NCBI GenBank assembly: GCA_964597315.1
Contig: CAZQXD010000036.1
Coordinates: forward strand, 1-41,472
Origin: CAZQXD01 sp964597315
GTDB lineage: Bacteria; Pseudomonadota; Gammaproteobacteria; Competibacterales; Competibacteraceae
Reading direction: 5' to 3'
DNA length: 41,472 bases
Below, piece after piece: positions 23,902-31,967 of the stretch. Position numbers and translations under genes: made by a program. Under the pieces are notes generated by a model that saw nothing but the letters and a program-made list of their open reading frames with translations, made no database searches and was not told the DNA's origin. The stretch's first letter is position 1; each line of letters starts with the position of its first letter.

Positions 23902-24225
23902 AAATCACACTAAAAATTCACGGTTGCTTAATGCGTTCCGTCCCTAATGGAGTTATATTTATAACTGGATGCCGTTGGTTTTCCGCCCATGGCTCCGTTC
24001 TCCTAGGAATGGAGAAACCCCGGACGCGGCGCCCTGAGGGCGTCGAAAACCTGGCAGGCGCGCAAGTTCTGGTTTGTTATGAGTCGTTGCCCACTTCCGG
24101 GATAGTCCCCGGACGGCGGCACATGAAGAATTTCCAGGCTGGGGGCGCGCACCAGGGTAATGCAAACAATTCCATTAAGGCATCGCCCGGCCCCGCTGTT
24201 ATTGGTACAGAGGAGGATTTGTCGA
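23902..24225 (+). other. 324-base non-coding leader with hairpins
   Basis: No convincing gene is seen. Three inverted repeats stand out: AGTTATA/TATAACT at 23951-23966, an eight-pair hairpin CGGCGCCC-TGA-GGGCGTCG at 24027-24045, and TCCGGG/CCCGGA around a six-base loop at 24096-24113. The region ends in AGGAGG ahead of the GTG of the next gene. It does not match a riboswitch consensus I know. It may contain a promoter, an untranslated leader or a small RNA. Confidence 0.4.
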
Positions 24226-24495
24226 GTGCTGACGCTGCAAGAGTGTTTGGAGTTCTGTGATCTCACCGAGGATGAGATTCTGGCCATCGCCGAGCATGAG
24301 CATGTGCCGGAGATTGTCGCCGCCGAGTTAGGCGAGTGCCTGCTGCGTTCCGAGGACGGGGTTTGCTTGATCCGCCGTTATATGCAGGACGATATCGCCA
24401 ACGCCGAGTCCCAAGGCCGGCACGGTCGGGCTAACCGCCTGCATCGGGTGCTGGACCACTTCAACGCCACCCATCCTGAATCGACTCACAGTTGA
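24226..24495 (+). CDS. Conserved-looking small acidic protein, unknown
   Basis: The protein has 89 residues from the GTG at 24226, chosen because AGGAGG at 24211-24216 is correctly spaced; the frame is open upstream but without a ribosome binding site. The sequence begins MLTLQECLEFCDLTEDEILA, continues AIAEHEHVPEIVAAELGECL and ends with a basic segment (SQGRHGRANRLHRVLDHF). It looks like a compact all-helical cytosolic protein with acidic first half and no membrane helix. I cannot assign a function. Its neighbours are the flagellar block upstream and a convergent binding-protein gene downstream. Confidence 0.7.
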   Translation: MLTLQECLEFCDLTEDEILAIAEHEHVPEIVAAELGECLLRSEDGVCLIRRYMQDDIANAESQGRHGRANRLHRVLDHFNATHPESTHS

Positions 24496-24510
24496 GGACT
24501 GCTTGTCCGT

Positions 24511-24532
24511 GGGGCGGGGGGTTACCCGCCCC
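24511..24532. terminator. Strong GC hairpin between convergent genes
   Basis: GGGGCGGG (24511-24518) and CCCGCCCC (24525-24532) form a perfect eight-base stem with a six-base loop. It lies between the stops of the small + strand gene and the - strand binding-protein gene, so it can serve both. No U-tract is seen on either side. Confidence 0.5.
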
Positions 24533-24576
24533 CGGCGCAAGCCCGGCCAACCGTGACCCGGTTTGATACCGGCGTT

Positions 24577-25440
24577 TCAGGGCGTTCCCAGCCAATGCCG
24601 AACCTGCTCGGGATGAGTCTCCAGATAGCGGGCCACGGTCGCTGGTCTGGAGGTATTGCTCATGGCGGCCATCAAGGTCTGTACGTCGTCCAGGGACAGG
24701 CGCAGGCGGTCCAGTACGGCGTAGGCGTCTGGGTGTTCGGCTCGTAGTCCCCGGCGGGCCAGCACATGAACCGCCTCCGTCTCCCCCAGGCTCTGCTGGG
24801 GATCATCCAGATAGCGTAATGGCCAGCGTCCGAACATCCCGTGGGGACTCCAGCCGGTGACCACGATCCAGCGCCCCTCGCTGATAGCCCGTTTCAGGGC
24901 CGCCGCCATGCCCGCCCCGCTGGCGGCAACCAGGGTGTAGCTGTCGAGTCCGTAGGCGTCCATGGCCTGTCGGGACAAGCGCATCAGTCCGGCCCCCGGG
25001 TCGATGCCCTGGATGCGATGGCGTAGCCGGGCCGCTACCTCGGGTTTGGCCAGATCAGCCATGGAAGACAACTGCGTGGCCGGCACATAATCCGGGGTCA
25101 CCCAGCCTAGTCGGACTCCCTCATAGACCGGTCCCAGATCCTTCAGGCGGCCGCCATAGCGGCTGTAATAATCTCCATGGGTCTTTGGCAGCCAGGCCAT
25201 GAGCATGGCGTCCACCTCGCCGTTGGCTACGGCCTGGTACACAAAGCCCACGTCTCCGGCCACCATCTCTACTCGGTAGTCCAGATGGTTTTCCAGCACT
25301 TGCTTGGCCAGGCGGGTGACCAGTTCGGCATCGGCCCAGGCAGTCCAGCCTAGGCGCAGGTGTTTTTCCTGTGCGGTCGCCGTCAGGCTCAGGCTCAGGC
25401 TCAGGCTCAGACACAGGGTGGTGATGAATGGGTAAGGCAT
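24577..25440 (-). CDS. Glycine betaine/proline-type ABC substrate-binding protein
   Basis: The protein has 287 residues from the ATG at 25440, where AGAAGG lies just upstream; the longer frame to 25494 lacks a signal. The signal peptide (residues about 1-24) contains an unusual LSLSLSLSL run ending TATAQ. The mature part matches the OpuAC/ProX family: LRLGWTAWADAELVTRLAKQ, VDAMLMAWLPKTHGDYY and VVTGWSPHGMFGRWPLRYLD, whose Trp residues usually build the quaternary-ammonium cage. No permease or ATPase gene is adjacent, so it works with a transporter encoded elsewhere or as an orphan. Ligand is inferred from family only. Confidence 0.88.
   Translation of the reverse strand: MPYPFITTLCLSLSLSLSLTATAQEKHLRLGWTAWADAELVTRLAKQVLENHLDYRVEMVAGDVGFVYQAVANGEVDAMLMAWLPKTHGDYYSRYGGRLKDLGPVYEGVRLGWVTPDYVPATQLSSMADLAKPEVAARLRHRIQGIDPGAGLMRLSRQAMDAYGLDSYTLVAASGAGMAAALKRAISEGRWIVVTGWSPHGMFGRWPLRYLDDPQQSLGETEAVHVLARRGLRAEHPDAYAVLDRLRLSLDDVQTLMAAMSNTSRPATVARYLETHPEQVRHWLGTP
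25383..25410 (-). repeat. Hexanucleotide tandem repeat in a signal peptide
   Basis: Four exact copies of tcaggc on the + strand, plus four bases of a fifth, encode the alternating Leu-Ser core of the signal peptide. The unit is six bases, so changes in copy number keep the reading frame and add or remove two residues. Confidence 0.9.
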
Positions 25441-25577
25441 GGGGCCTTCTCGGTTGGGTGTGTCAGGGACGATCCATTCCATAACTTTAGACAAACCAGC
25501 GGATTTTGCCCTTCAGGCCCGTGTCCACGGCGGCCTTGGGCTAGACTGCTGATGGACTCCTAATTGAGAGGCTGACC

Positions 25578-26351
25578 ATGCCCTTGGACCCGCCCGCCCG
25601 TCTGACCCGCCCTGGGGGTCGTACCGTCGCCTACCGCCACCGTCCTGGCCGCCAGCCCGGGGTGGTGTTCCTAGGCGGTTTCCGTTCCGATATGACCGGC
25701 GCCAAGGCCGCCGCCCTGGACGCTTGGTGCCAGGACCAGGGCCGGGCCTACTTGCGCTTTGATTACCAGGGCCATGGAGAATCCGATGGCCGCTTCGAGG
25801 ACGGCGATATTGGCCAGTGGGCCGGGGACGCCATCGCCGTGCTGGATGAACTGACCGAGGGGCCACGGGTGTTGGTGGGTTCGTCCATGGGGGGCTGGAT
25901 CATGTTGCTCGCCGCCCTGGCTCGGCCGACGCGGGTGGCGGGCTTGGTGGGGGTGGCCTCGGCTCCAGATTTCACTGAAGAGCTGATCTGGCCGGCCCTG
26001 GATTCGGACAGTCGCGCCCGCCTGCAACAGGAGGGGGTAATCTATTCACCCTCTGCCTACGACGAGGCCCCGGAGCCGATTACCTGGCAGCTGATCCAAG
26101 AGGGCCGAGACCATCTGCTGCTGGGCGCTCCCATTCCACTGCATTGTCCGGCGCGGCTGCTCCACGGCATGCTCGACGCCGACGTACCCTGGACGGTCAG
26201 CACCCGGCTGGCGGAGCGGCTGGCCGGGGATGATGTGCGGGTGACTCTGATCAAGGATGGGGACCACCGCCTGAGCCGGGATCAGGACCTGGAATTGCTG
26301 ATCGCCACCCTGGGCGGCTTACTGGACCCACTGGAGGCAGGCTTGGGCTGA
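25578..26351 (+). CDS. Alpha/beta hydrolase, ABHD10-like
   Basis: The 257-residue cytosolic hydrolase has the core strand-loop GVVFLGGFRSDMTGAKAAAL. The nucleophile elbow is GSSMGG, followed by HGMLDADVPW with the acid and DGDHRLSR with the catalytic His. The pattern FDYQGHGESDG is typical of this group, related to human ABHD10, an acyl-thioesterase/esterase; the bacterial substrate is not known. The start is set by GAGAGG upstream of the ATG. It is divergent from the binding-protein gene. Confidence 0.85.
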   Translation: MPLDPPARLTRPGGRTVAYRHRPGRQPGVVFLGGFRSDMTGAKAAALDAWCQDQGRAYLRFDYQGHGESDGRFEDGDIGQWAGDAIAVLDELTEGPRVLVGSSMGGWIMLLAALARPTRVAGLVGVASAPDFTEELIWPALDSDSRARLQQEGVIYSPSAYDEAPEPITWQLIQEGRDHLLLGAPIPLHCPARLLHGMLDADVPWTVSTRLAERLAGDDVRVTLIKDGDHRLSRDQDLELLIATLGGLLDPLEAGLG

Positions 26352-26388
26352 CGGACAATGGGCAACGGGCGGTGGGGTGGGGTGCGGC

Positions 26389-27087
26389 CTAGGGAGGCAA
26401 ATAACGCTCCCCGCCCTCCAGTTCCCGCAGGGTGTGGGAGTGGAACTCCCGCCGGTACATCACCAGCACCACCCAGGTGGAGGCGGCCATCAGGGCCAGG
26501 GGGTGTATAAACCAGCTCAGTAGCGCCAGCCCAAAGTAATAGGCGCGGATGCCCCTGTTATAGTGTTCGGTGCCCCGGGCCGCCACCCGGGCGGCGCGTT
26601 GGGCGTATTCCGGTTTGTCGAAACCCGTTTCTTCCTTCAGGGGAGCGGCGGCGATGAGAATGGACGTGTAGTTGTACTGGCGGATGGACCAGGTGAACTT
26701 GAAGAAGGCGTATATAAATATAGCCAATAGCAGTAGCAGCTTCGAATGCACCTGGGCGCGGGAAGCGGGCGCGGCGTAGGGCAGTTCCTCCAGTAGAGCC
26801 AGCACGGGGTCGATAGCTCCGAAGGCCGCCAGCAGGCCGGTGAGGATGAACAAAGAGGTGGAGGCGAAGAAGCTGATGGAGTTCATGATGGCGGTGATCA
26901 CCGCAGCGTCCGTCATGCGGTTGTCCCGCTCCAGCATGCGCCGCATCCAGGCCACCCGATAGTCCTGCACCGCGTGGACCAGGGTGCGTATCCGCTTGGG
27001 GGGACGGTCGGCGAAGATCGTGTAGCCGATCCAGGCCACGAGAAACCAGACCAGAGCCAGGATATCCAGAGCGAGAATGGGGGACAT
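26389..27087 (-). CDS. DUF599 family membrane protein
   Basis: The protein has 232 residues from the ATG at 27087 (MSPILALDILALVWFLVAWI); an in-frame extension to 27168 adds residues unlike the family. Four or so membrane helices are seen: residues about 1-20, near MNSISFFASTSLFILTGLLA, near LLLLLAIFIYAFFKFTWSIR, and near YYFGLALLSWFIHPLALMAA. The motif DRPPKRIRTLVHAVQDYRVA matches DUF599, a family of unknown role. It is convergent with the hydrolase gene 37 bases away. Confidence 0.85.
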   Translation of the reverse strand: MSPILALDILALVWFLVAWIGYTIFADRPPKRIRTLVHAVQDYRVAWMRRMLERDNRMTDAAVITAIMNSISFFASTSLFILTGLLAAFGAIDPVLALLEELPYAAPASRAQVHSKLLLLLAIFIYAFFKFTWSIRQYNYTSILIAAAPLKEETGFDKPEYAQRAARVAARGTEHYNRGIRAYYFGLALLSWFIHPLALMAASTWVVLVMYRREFHSHTLRELEGGERYLPP

Positions 27088-27192
27088 GGGCGCATTCCCG
27101 GTTGGATGAAGAATCAAGAGGGCCGAGCCATCCCGTTGAATATATAACGAAAACTGGCAGCCAGGCAATCCAAGGCGAATTATTCGCTATCT

Positions 27193-27210
27193 ATATGATC
27201 TGCATCATAT
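27193..27210. promoter_or_regulatory. 18-bp palindrome resembling an FNR/CRP-type operator
   Basis: ATATGAT-CTGC-ATCATAT is a perfect inverted repeat with seven-base arms, about 105 bases upstream of the DUF599 start. Its centre, TGAT-N4-ATCA, resembles the FNR site TTGAT-N4-ATCAA with one mismatch per arm. It lies in an AT-rich island of GC-rich DNA. The palindrome is seen; the regulator is inference. Confidence 0.4.
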
Positions 27211-27372
27211 TTACGTTTTCAAAACCCAGCCGTGGCATACAGCGTTGTACCCTCGTTTCTCGCCAGCGACTCAACGCCGGGATTGGAAACAACTCAGGGA
27301 ACAAGGACGGGTGGCCATCCCACCCGATGGCCGCTTGCAACTCGGTCCCGTGTTACGTCTACAGGACAGCCA

Positions 27373-27657
27373 CTAGGGCGCGCCGAACAGCCCGTCCCCC
27401 TGCTCGTCGATGATGCGCTGGGCCTTGAGAATGGATTGGGCGTTGGCGTCCTCGCGGCTGGAGAAACTATCGGCGCGGACAAACCGCTGCTCCCGGCGTC
27501 CCTCGGGAAAATCCTTGCCGATGGTCCCGGCGACGCGATATTGATTGCCCTGGGCCAGGGGGTTTGGGCGGATGAAGTAGCCCTTATACTCCACCGCCTC
27601 AACCGCCGCCGGTTCACCGGCTCCGAACAGTTTGCCAAACCAAGCCCCCAACCCCAT
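27373..27657 (-). CDS. HlyU-family protein
   Basis: The protein has 94 residues from the ATG at 27657; a GTG two codons earlier is an alternative. The sequence matches the HlyU family: VEYKGYFIRPNPLAQGNQYR, RFVRADSFSSREDANAQSIL and KAQRIIDEQGDGLF, all typical. This is the small family named after a haemolysin activator annotation and is distinct from the ArsR-type HlyU of Vibrio; no recognised DNA-binding helix is evident. Function in vivo is unclear. It is divergent from the ATP-grasp gene. Confidence 0.85.
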   Translation of the reverse strand: MGLGAWFGKLFGAGEPAAVEAVEYKGYFIRPNPLAQGNQYRVAGTIGKDFPEGRREQRFVRADSFSSREDANAQSILKAQRIIDEQGDGLFGAP

Positions 27658-27759
27658 GACCACCTGCCTCTTGAGCGAAACTTTGTTGGCTTAAGTCCTA
27701 GACCCTGATGCCGGAGATGGCAAGAGAAGACGATACTTACTTTCACTTTACCCCGTCGG

Positions 27760-27768
27760 GCCGATAAT
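27760..27768 (+). promoter_or_regulatory. Possible -10 element upstream of the ATP-grasp gene
   Basis: GATAAT at 27763-27768 is a five-of-six match to a sigma-70 -10 box, in a locally AT-richer region about 95 bases before the ATG. The -35 region is poor. The overlapping GCCGATAA equals a sigma-28 -10 box but lacks a TAAA at the right spacing. Confidence 0.3.
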
Positions 27769-27862
27769 GTCCTACCATATCCTCCGGCAAACCACCGACA
27801 ACTCCGACGGTTCGATTCACCGGGCCAGTCCGGTTTTGACTCAGTTCTCCACGGAGATGGCC

Positions 27863-30403
27863 ATGTCAGCAACTCAAGCCCTATCCGCCGCTCAAGCCGG
27901 CGCCTCTCTTTGGGATAGGTATTCTCCCCTGCCGGGCGCCTATGACGAACTCTTTCAAGCGCCTGGGGAGCTGCGCGAGCACTGGCGGGGGCTGATTGAC
28001 GCCCTGGCTCTGAACCGCGACGGTGAAACCGGGCGTCGCCGCGAGGCGGAGGTGCGGCGGCTGCTTCAGGACAACGGCGTCACGTATAACGTCCACGATG
28101 ATCCCCGCACCGCCCAGCGCCCTTGGGTGGTGGACCCGGTGCCCCTGCCCATCGCCGGGCCGGAATGGGGCACGGTGGAGGCCGGGCTGGCCCAGCGCTC
28201 CCGGCTGCTGGAGCGGCTGCTGGCAGATCTGTACGGACCGCGCCGGGTGCTGCGCCAGGGAATATTGCCCCCGGAACTGGTCTACGCTCATCCCGGCTTC
28301 AGCCGACCCTGCGTGAATAGCTTGCCTGTCGAGGGCCGCTGGCTGATGTTCCACGGGGTGGACCTGGCCCGCTTTCCTGACGGTGGGTTCAGGGCGGTGG
28401 CTGACAAGACCCAGGCTCCGGCGGGGGCTGGCTATGCTCTGGAGAACCGCATCATCATGGCCCGAGCCATGCCCGAGCTATATCGGGACGCGCCCTTGCG
28501 TCGGCTGGCCGGGTTTCTGGAAACCCTGCGCACCACCTTGCAGAGTCTGGCTCCCCACAAACGCGAGCAGCCACGGGTGGTGCTGCTCACCCCCGGGCCG
28601 GCCAGCCGGTCCTATTTCGAACATGCCTATCTGTCTAATTATCTCTCCCTGTCCCTGGTGGAGGGGGCGGATTTAACAGTGCGCGACGACCGGGTATGGC
28701 TCAAGACCCTGGGTGGGCTAATGCCCGTGGACGTGATCCTACGCCGGGTCAACGATGAACTATGCGACCCCCTGGAACTGCGAGGCGACTCCCTGCTGGG
28801 GGTGCCGGGGCTGCTACAGGTGGTGCGCTCCGGCGGGGTGGTGTTGGCCAACCCCCTAGGGAGCGCCATTGCCGAGAATCCGGGGCTGTTGGCCTTTATG
28901 CCAGTTCTTTGCCGCCATTTGTTGGGGGAAGAGCTGCTAATGCCCTCGGTGCGGACCTGGTGGTGTGGCCAGGGCGCGGACCGGGACCATGTGCTGGCCA
29001 ATATGGAAACGCTGCTGGTGCGTTCCATCCTGCCCGGACACAAGCCGGTGCTGGGCGCGCAACTGGACGCCGCAGCCCGGGACGAGCTGACCCGGCGGAT
29101 TCGGGCGGCGCCCCATTTGTATGTGGGTCAGGAACCCACGGAGTTTTCCTCGGCGCCGGTACTGGACGACTCTGGCCTGGCCTCTATCCCCATGTTGCTG
29201 CGGAGCTTTACCGCCCTGGATGGGGATGGTTACCGGGTGATGCCCGGGGGGCTGGCCCGGGTGTCAAAGCAGGCCATGGATACAGTCAGCCTGAGCAGCC
29301 CGGGGCGAATCAGCAAGGATCTGTGGGTGCTGGCCCCGGCCCCGGAGAAACACATCAGCCTGTTGCGCCAGGGCCAGGGACCGGTGGTGCTGACCCGGGA
29401 TGGGGCCGACCTGCCCAGCCGGGTGGCGGACAATCTCTTTTGGCTAGGCCGCTATGGGGAACGCCTGGACGGCATGACCCGGCTGCTGCGGGAAGCCTTA
29501 GTGCGACTCTTGGAACAGGAGCGTGGCGATAGCGAGGAAAGCTGCCTGGATGACCTACTCGCCGCCCTGAAACTGGCTCCTGTGCCGGTGGCCACCTCCC
29601 CTCAGGCCCGGTTTAAGACTATTCGCGCCGCGCTACTGGAACTGTTGGGGGAGAGCGAGGAACCCCCGGGGATGCCGGTGGTGTTTGCGGGCATGCTGCG
29701 CACTGGCCGGGCGGTACGGGATCATCTGGGAGACGACAGTTGGCGGGTACTCAACCATCTTCAGCAGCGCATCCAGCGCACCGCCACGGTGGTCAGTGCT
29801 GGCGATGCCCGGGAGATGCTGGAGGGCAATCAAACCCTGTTGGCGGCCTTTTACGGACTCAACAACGAAACCATGCCCCACCACCTGGGTTGGCTGTTTC
29901 TGGATATTGGCCGCCACCTGGAGCGGGTCCAGAGTACTCTGGACCTGCTGGAGCTGGCCTTCGTCACCGCCCGCCGCTCCGGGTTGCCCCTGTGGGAGGT
30001 GGTGATGACCACCACCGACAACCTGGCGGCCTACCGGCGCCGCTACCGCTCCGAGTTGCATCCACGGGCGATTCTCGATCTGCTGCTGTTTGATGAGGAC
30101 AACCCCCGTTCAGTGGGTTATCAGGTCACCCGGCTGCAAACCCAAATTGGTCGGCTGCCCCGTCCCGAGGCCACCCCCTACCGGAGCAGCGAGGAACGGT
30201 TAATCCTCCAGGCGGTCTCCGCTCTGCGCCTGGCCGACATCGAGCGGCTGGCGGCCCTGGGCCGGGAACGGCAGGCGGATAGTGAACTGGCCCGGCTGCT
30301 GGAGTCCCTATCCGAACCCCTGTCAGCCTTGTCCGAGGCCCTGATTCATACCCATTTCAGCCACGCCGAAGTGCCCCGGCAATTGCTGGAGATGCAGGTA
30401 TGA
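27863..30403 (+). CDS. Circularly permuted ATP-grasp plus alpha-E domain protein
   Basis: The protein has 846 residues from the ATG at 27863, six bases after GGAG; ATGs at 27857 and 27767 are less well placed. The first about 480 residues are the circularly permuted type 2 ATP-grasp (DUF404/DUF407), with YGPRRVLRQGILPPELVYAH, VVLLTPGPASRSYFEHAYLS and PFxNPxG-like LANPLGSAIAENPGLLAFMP. From about residue 520 comes the alpha-E helical domain (DUF403), with ADNLFWLGRYGERLDGMTRL. In many genomes these are two genes; here they are fused. Such proteins are predicted peptide-ligase-type enzymes and usually sit with a transglutaminase-like gene and often the proteasome-like peptidase Anbu. The transglutaminase-like gene follows by ATGA overlap. 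Confidence 0.9.
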   Translation: MSATQALSAAQAGASLWDRYSPLPGAYDELFQAPGELREHWRGLIDALALNRDGETGRRREAEVRRLLQDNGVTYNVHDDPRTAQRPWVVDPVPLPIAGPEWGTVEAGLAQRSRLLERLLADLYGPRRVLRQGILPPELVYAHPGFSRPCVNSLPVEGRWLMFHGVDLARFPDGGFRAVADKTQAPAGAGYALENRIIMARAMPELYRDAPLRRLAGFLETLRTTLQSLAPHKREQPRVVLLTPGPASRSYFEHAYLSNYLSLSLVEGADLTVRDDRVWLKTLGGLMPVDVILRRVNDELCDPLELRGDSLLGVPGLLQVVRSGGVVLANPLGSAIAENPGLLAFMPVLCRHLLGEELLMPSVRTWWCGQGADRDHVLANMETLLVRSILPGHKPVLGAQLDAAARDELTRRIRAAPHLYVGQEPTEFSSAPVLDDSGLASIPMLLRSFTALDGDGYRVMPGGLARVSKQAMDTVSLSSPGRISKDLWVLAPAPEKHISLLRQGQGPVVLTRDGADLPSRVADNLFWLGRYGERLDGMTRLLREALVRLLEQERGDSEESCLDDLLAALKLAPVPVATSPQARFKTIRAALLELLGESEEPPGMPVVFAGMLRTGRAVRDHLGDDSWRVLNHLQQRIQRTATVVSAGDAREMLEGNQTLLAAFYGLNNETMPHHLGWLFLDIGRHLERVQSTLDLLELAFVTARRSGLPLWEVVMTTTDNLAAYRRRYRSELHPRAILDLLLFDEDNPRSVGYQVTRLQTQIGRLPRPEATPYRSSEERLILQAVSALRLADIERLAALGRERQADSELARLLESLSEPLSALSEALIHTHFSHAEVPRQLLEMQV

Positions 30404-31284
30404 ATCGTTACAAAATCACCCACCACACGATCTATCAGTACGATAATGCCGTGTCCCTGTGCCATAGCGAAGCGCGCTTGCTGCCACGGGATGTGCCCTG
30501 GCAAATCCTCCATTCCAGCCGCTTGAGTATTCATCCCCGCCCCGCGCTTAAGACCGAGCGGCTGGATTTCTTTGGTAACCGGGTCGCTTACTTCACCGTT
30601 CAGGACATTCATCAGGCCCTGGATGTGACCGCCGAAAGTCTCATTGAGGTGGGTCCGCGGCCACTGACCGAGGCTATCCCCTCACCGCCCTGGGAAACGG
30701 TCCGGTTGGAGGCCCTAAGCGGGGAGGAGTCCGAAGCGGCCTGCCAGTACTGGTTGGATTCGCCTTTTGTGCGGGCTGGTCCCAGGCTGCTGGAGTATGC
30801 CCAGCCCAGTTTTCCCCCTGGACGGCCATTGCTGGAGGCGGCACGGGACCTGACGCATCGCATATTCGAGGAGTTCACTTACGATCCTCATTTCACCACC
30901 CTGGCCACCCCTTTGGACGAAGTGATCGAGGAGCGGCGCGGGGTATGTCAGGACTTCGCCCATCTAGGCATTGGTTGCCTACGCGCCCTGGGCTTGGCGG
31001 CTCGTTATATCAGCGGCTATCTGGAAACCCTGCCCCCTCCGGGACAGCCGCGGTTGGTGGGAGCCGATGCCTCCCACGCCTGGTTGGCGGTGTATTTACC
31101 GGGCCAGGGCTGGGCGGAGTTCGACCCCACCAACGACTGCATGCCCGGTGAAAAACACATCGTGCTGGCCTGGGGAAGGGACTATGGCGACGTGGCGCCC
31201 CTCAAGGGGGTGACCAGCGGCGGCGGTTCCCACACCCTGGAGGTGGGGGTGGATGTGATGCCCCTGGGGGGCCGGGCGGCCTGA
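30400..31284 (+). CDS. Transglutaminase-like cysteine peptidase-fold protein
   Basis: The 294-residue protein has an N-terminal beta domain beginning MNRYKITHHTIYQYDNAVSL, typical of bacterial transglutaminase-like proteins. The core follows, with catalytic Cys in RRGVCQDFAHLGIGCLRALG, His in DASHAWLAVYLPGQGW and Asp in EFDPTNDCMPGEKH, a full Cys-His-Asp triad. There is no signal peptide. It is translated by coupling with the ATP-grasp/alpha-E gene. A shared pathway making or breaking peptide-type bonds is predicted for this pair in the literature on ATP-grasp systems; the substrate is unknown. Confidence 0.9.
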   Translation: MNRYKITHHTIYQYDNAVSLCHSEARLLPRDVPWQILHSSRLSIHPRPALKTERLDFFGNRVAYFTVQDIHQALDVTAESLIEVGPRPLTEAIPSPPWETVRLEALSGEESEAACQYWLDSPFVRAGPRLLEYAQPSFPPGRPLLEAARDLTHRIFEEFTYDPHFTTLATPLDEVIEERRGVCQDFAHLGIGCLRALGLAARYISGYLETLPPPGQPRLVGADASHAWLAVYLPGQGWAEFDPTNDCMPGEKHIVLAWGRDYGDVAPLKGVTSGGGSHTLEVGVDVMPLGGRAA

Positions 31285-31322
31285 AACAGCGCCTATTTTG
31301 TTCAAGCATCAAGGAGAAAAGC

Positions 31323-31745
31323 ATGTCGGAACACGCTCTTGAAGGTGGGTGCCAGTGTGGACATATCAGGTATGTGGTCACGGGAAAGCCCATGCTGGCC
31401 GCCATCTGTCACTGCACCATGTGCCGTAAAGCGCACGCCGCGCCGGCTGTGGCTTGGGCAATGTTTCAGGATGCCCAGATAAATTTCACCAACCAAGAAC
31501 CCAAACAGTTCAAATCGTCGGCAGACGCCAAAAGAGGGTTTTGTCCTGAATGCGGAACCCAGATTAGTTTTACCGCAAGCTTTTTGCCGGGACTCATCGA
31601 TATCAGCATAGGCAGTCTGGATCGTCCAGATTCCATTACCCCATCTTTGCACTACTGGTACACCGAACATCTGTCCTGGGCCGAGTTCGCGGATGATTTG
31701 CCTCGCTATCCCGAGTTCCCGCCGTTCGGCGAAGATGAAAGCTGA
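31323..31745 (+). CDS. GFA/CENP-V family zinc protein
   Basis: The 140-residue protein has zinc-binding cysteines in CQCGHIRYVV, CHCTMCRKAHAAPAVAW and FCPECGTQISF, the arrangement of the GFA (glutathione-dependent formaldehyde-activating) fold. AAGGAG lies just upstream of the ATG. The family is broad and most members have no proven activity, so formaldehyde metabolism should not be assumed. It follows the transglutaminase-like gene by 38 bases and may be co-transcribed. It is convergent with the type VI operon. Confidence 0.88.
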   Translation: MSEHALEGGCQCGHIRYVVTGKPMLAAICHCTMCRKAHAAPAVAWAMFQDAQINFTNQEPKQFKSSADAKRGFCPECGTQISFTASFLPGLIDISIGSLDRPDSITPSLHYWYTEHLSWAEFADDLPRYPEFPPFGEDES

Positions 31746-31886
31746 CAAATCGCCCTAGCTAGGCGGGAATGTCAGCTAGGCGCGCATGACGCTGTTGAAC
31801 GGGGAGTTTAGGGCCTGGAATCCGTCGTAAAGGAAAAATCCTTGAAAGCTGTTCGCATTCAATAAGCGACACAGCAAAATAAGCCT

Positions 31887-31907
31887 CCAGCCCAGGCGAC
31901 GGGCTGG
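31887..31907. terminator. Hairpin between convergent GFA and pppA genes
   Basis: CCAGCCC (31887-31893) and GGGCTGG (31901-31907) form a perfect seven-base stem around AGGCGAC. It lies in the 222-base gap between convergent stops. No U-run follows directly, so it is only a candidate. I see no gene in this gap. Confidence 0.4.
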
Positions 31908-31967
31908 ACGGAGCGCGGGCTTCGGTCCTGGATTCCCCATCGTCCCATCCAAGCTAGGGGCTTTTTG

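Noticed and set aside
23951..23966. AGTTATA/TATAACT palindrome as an intrinsic terminator of the flagellar run
   Set aside because: The stem is AT-only with a two-base loop and no U-tract, so it is too weak; at most it is an operator-like site.
27760..27767. GCCGATAA, identical to a sigma-28 -10 box
   Set aside because: No TAAA is found 15 bases upstream, and the downstream gene is not flagellar.
28762..29532. A 256-residue + strand frame within the ATP-grasp gene
   Set aside because: It is an out-of-frame Gly/Ala/Arg-rich shadow typical of high-GC DNA; the main frame shows clear domain motifs.
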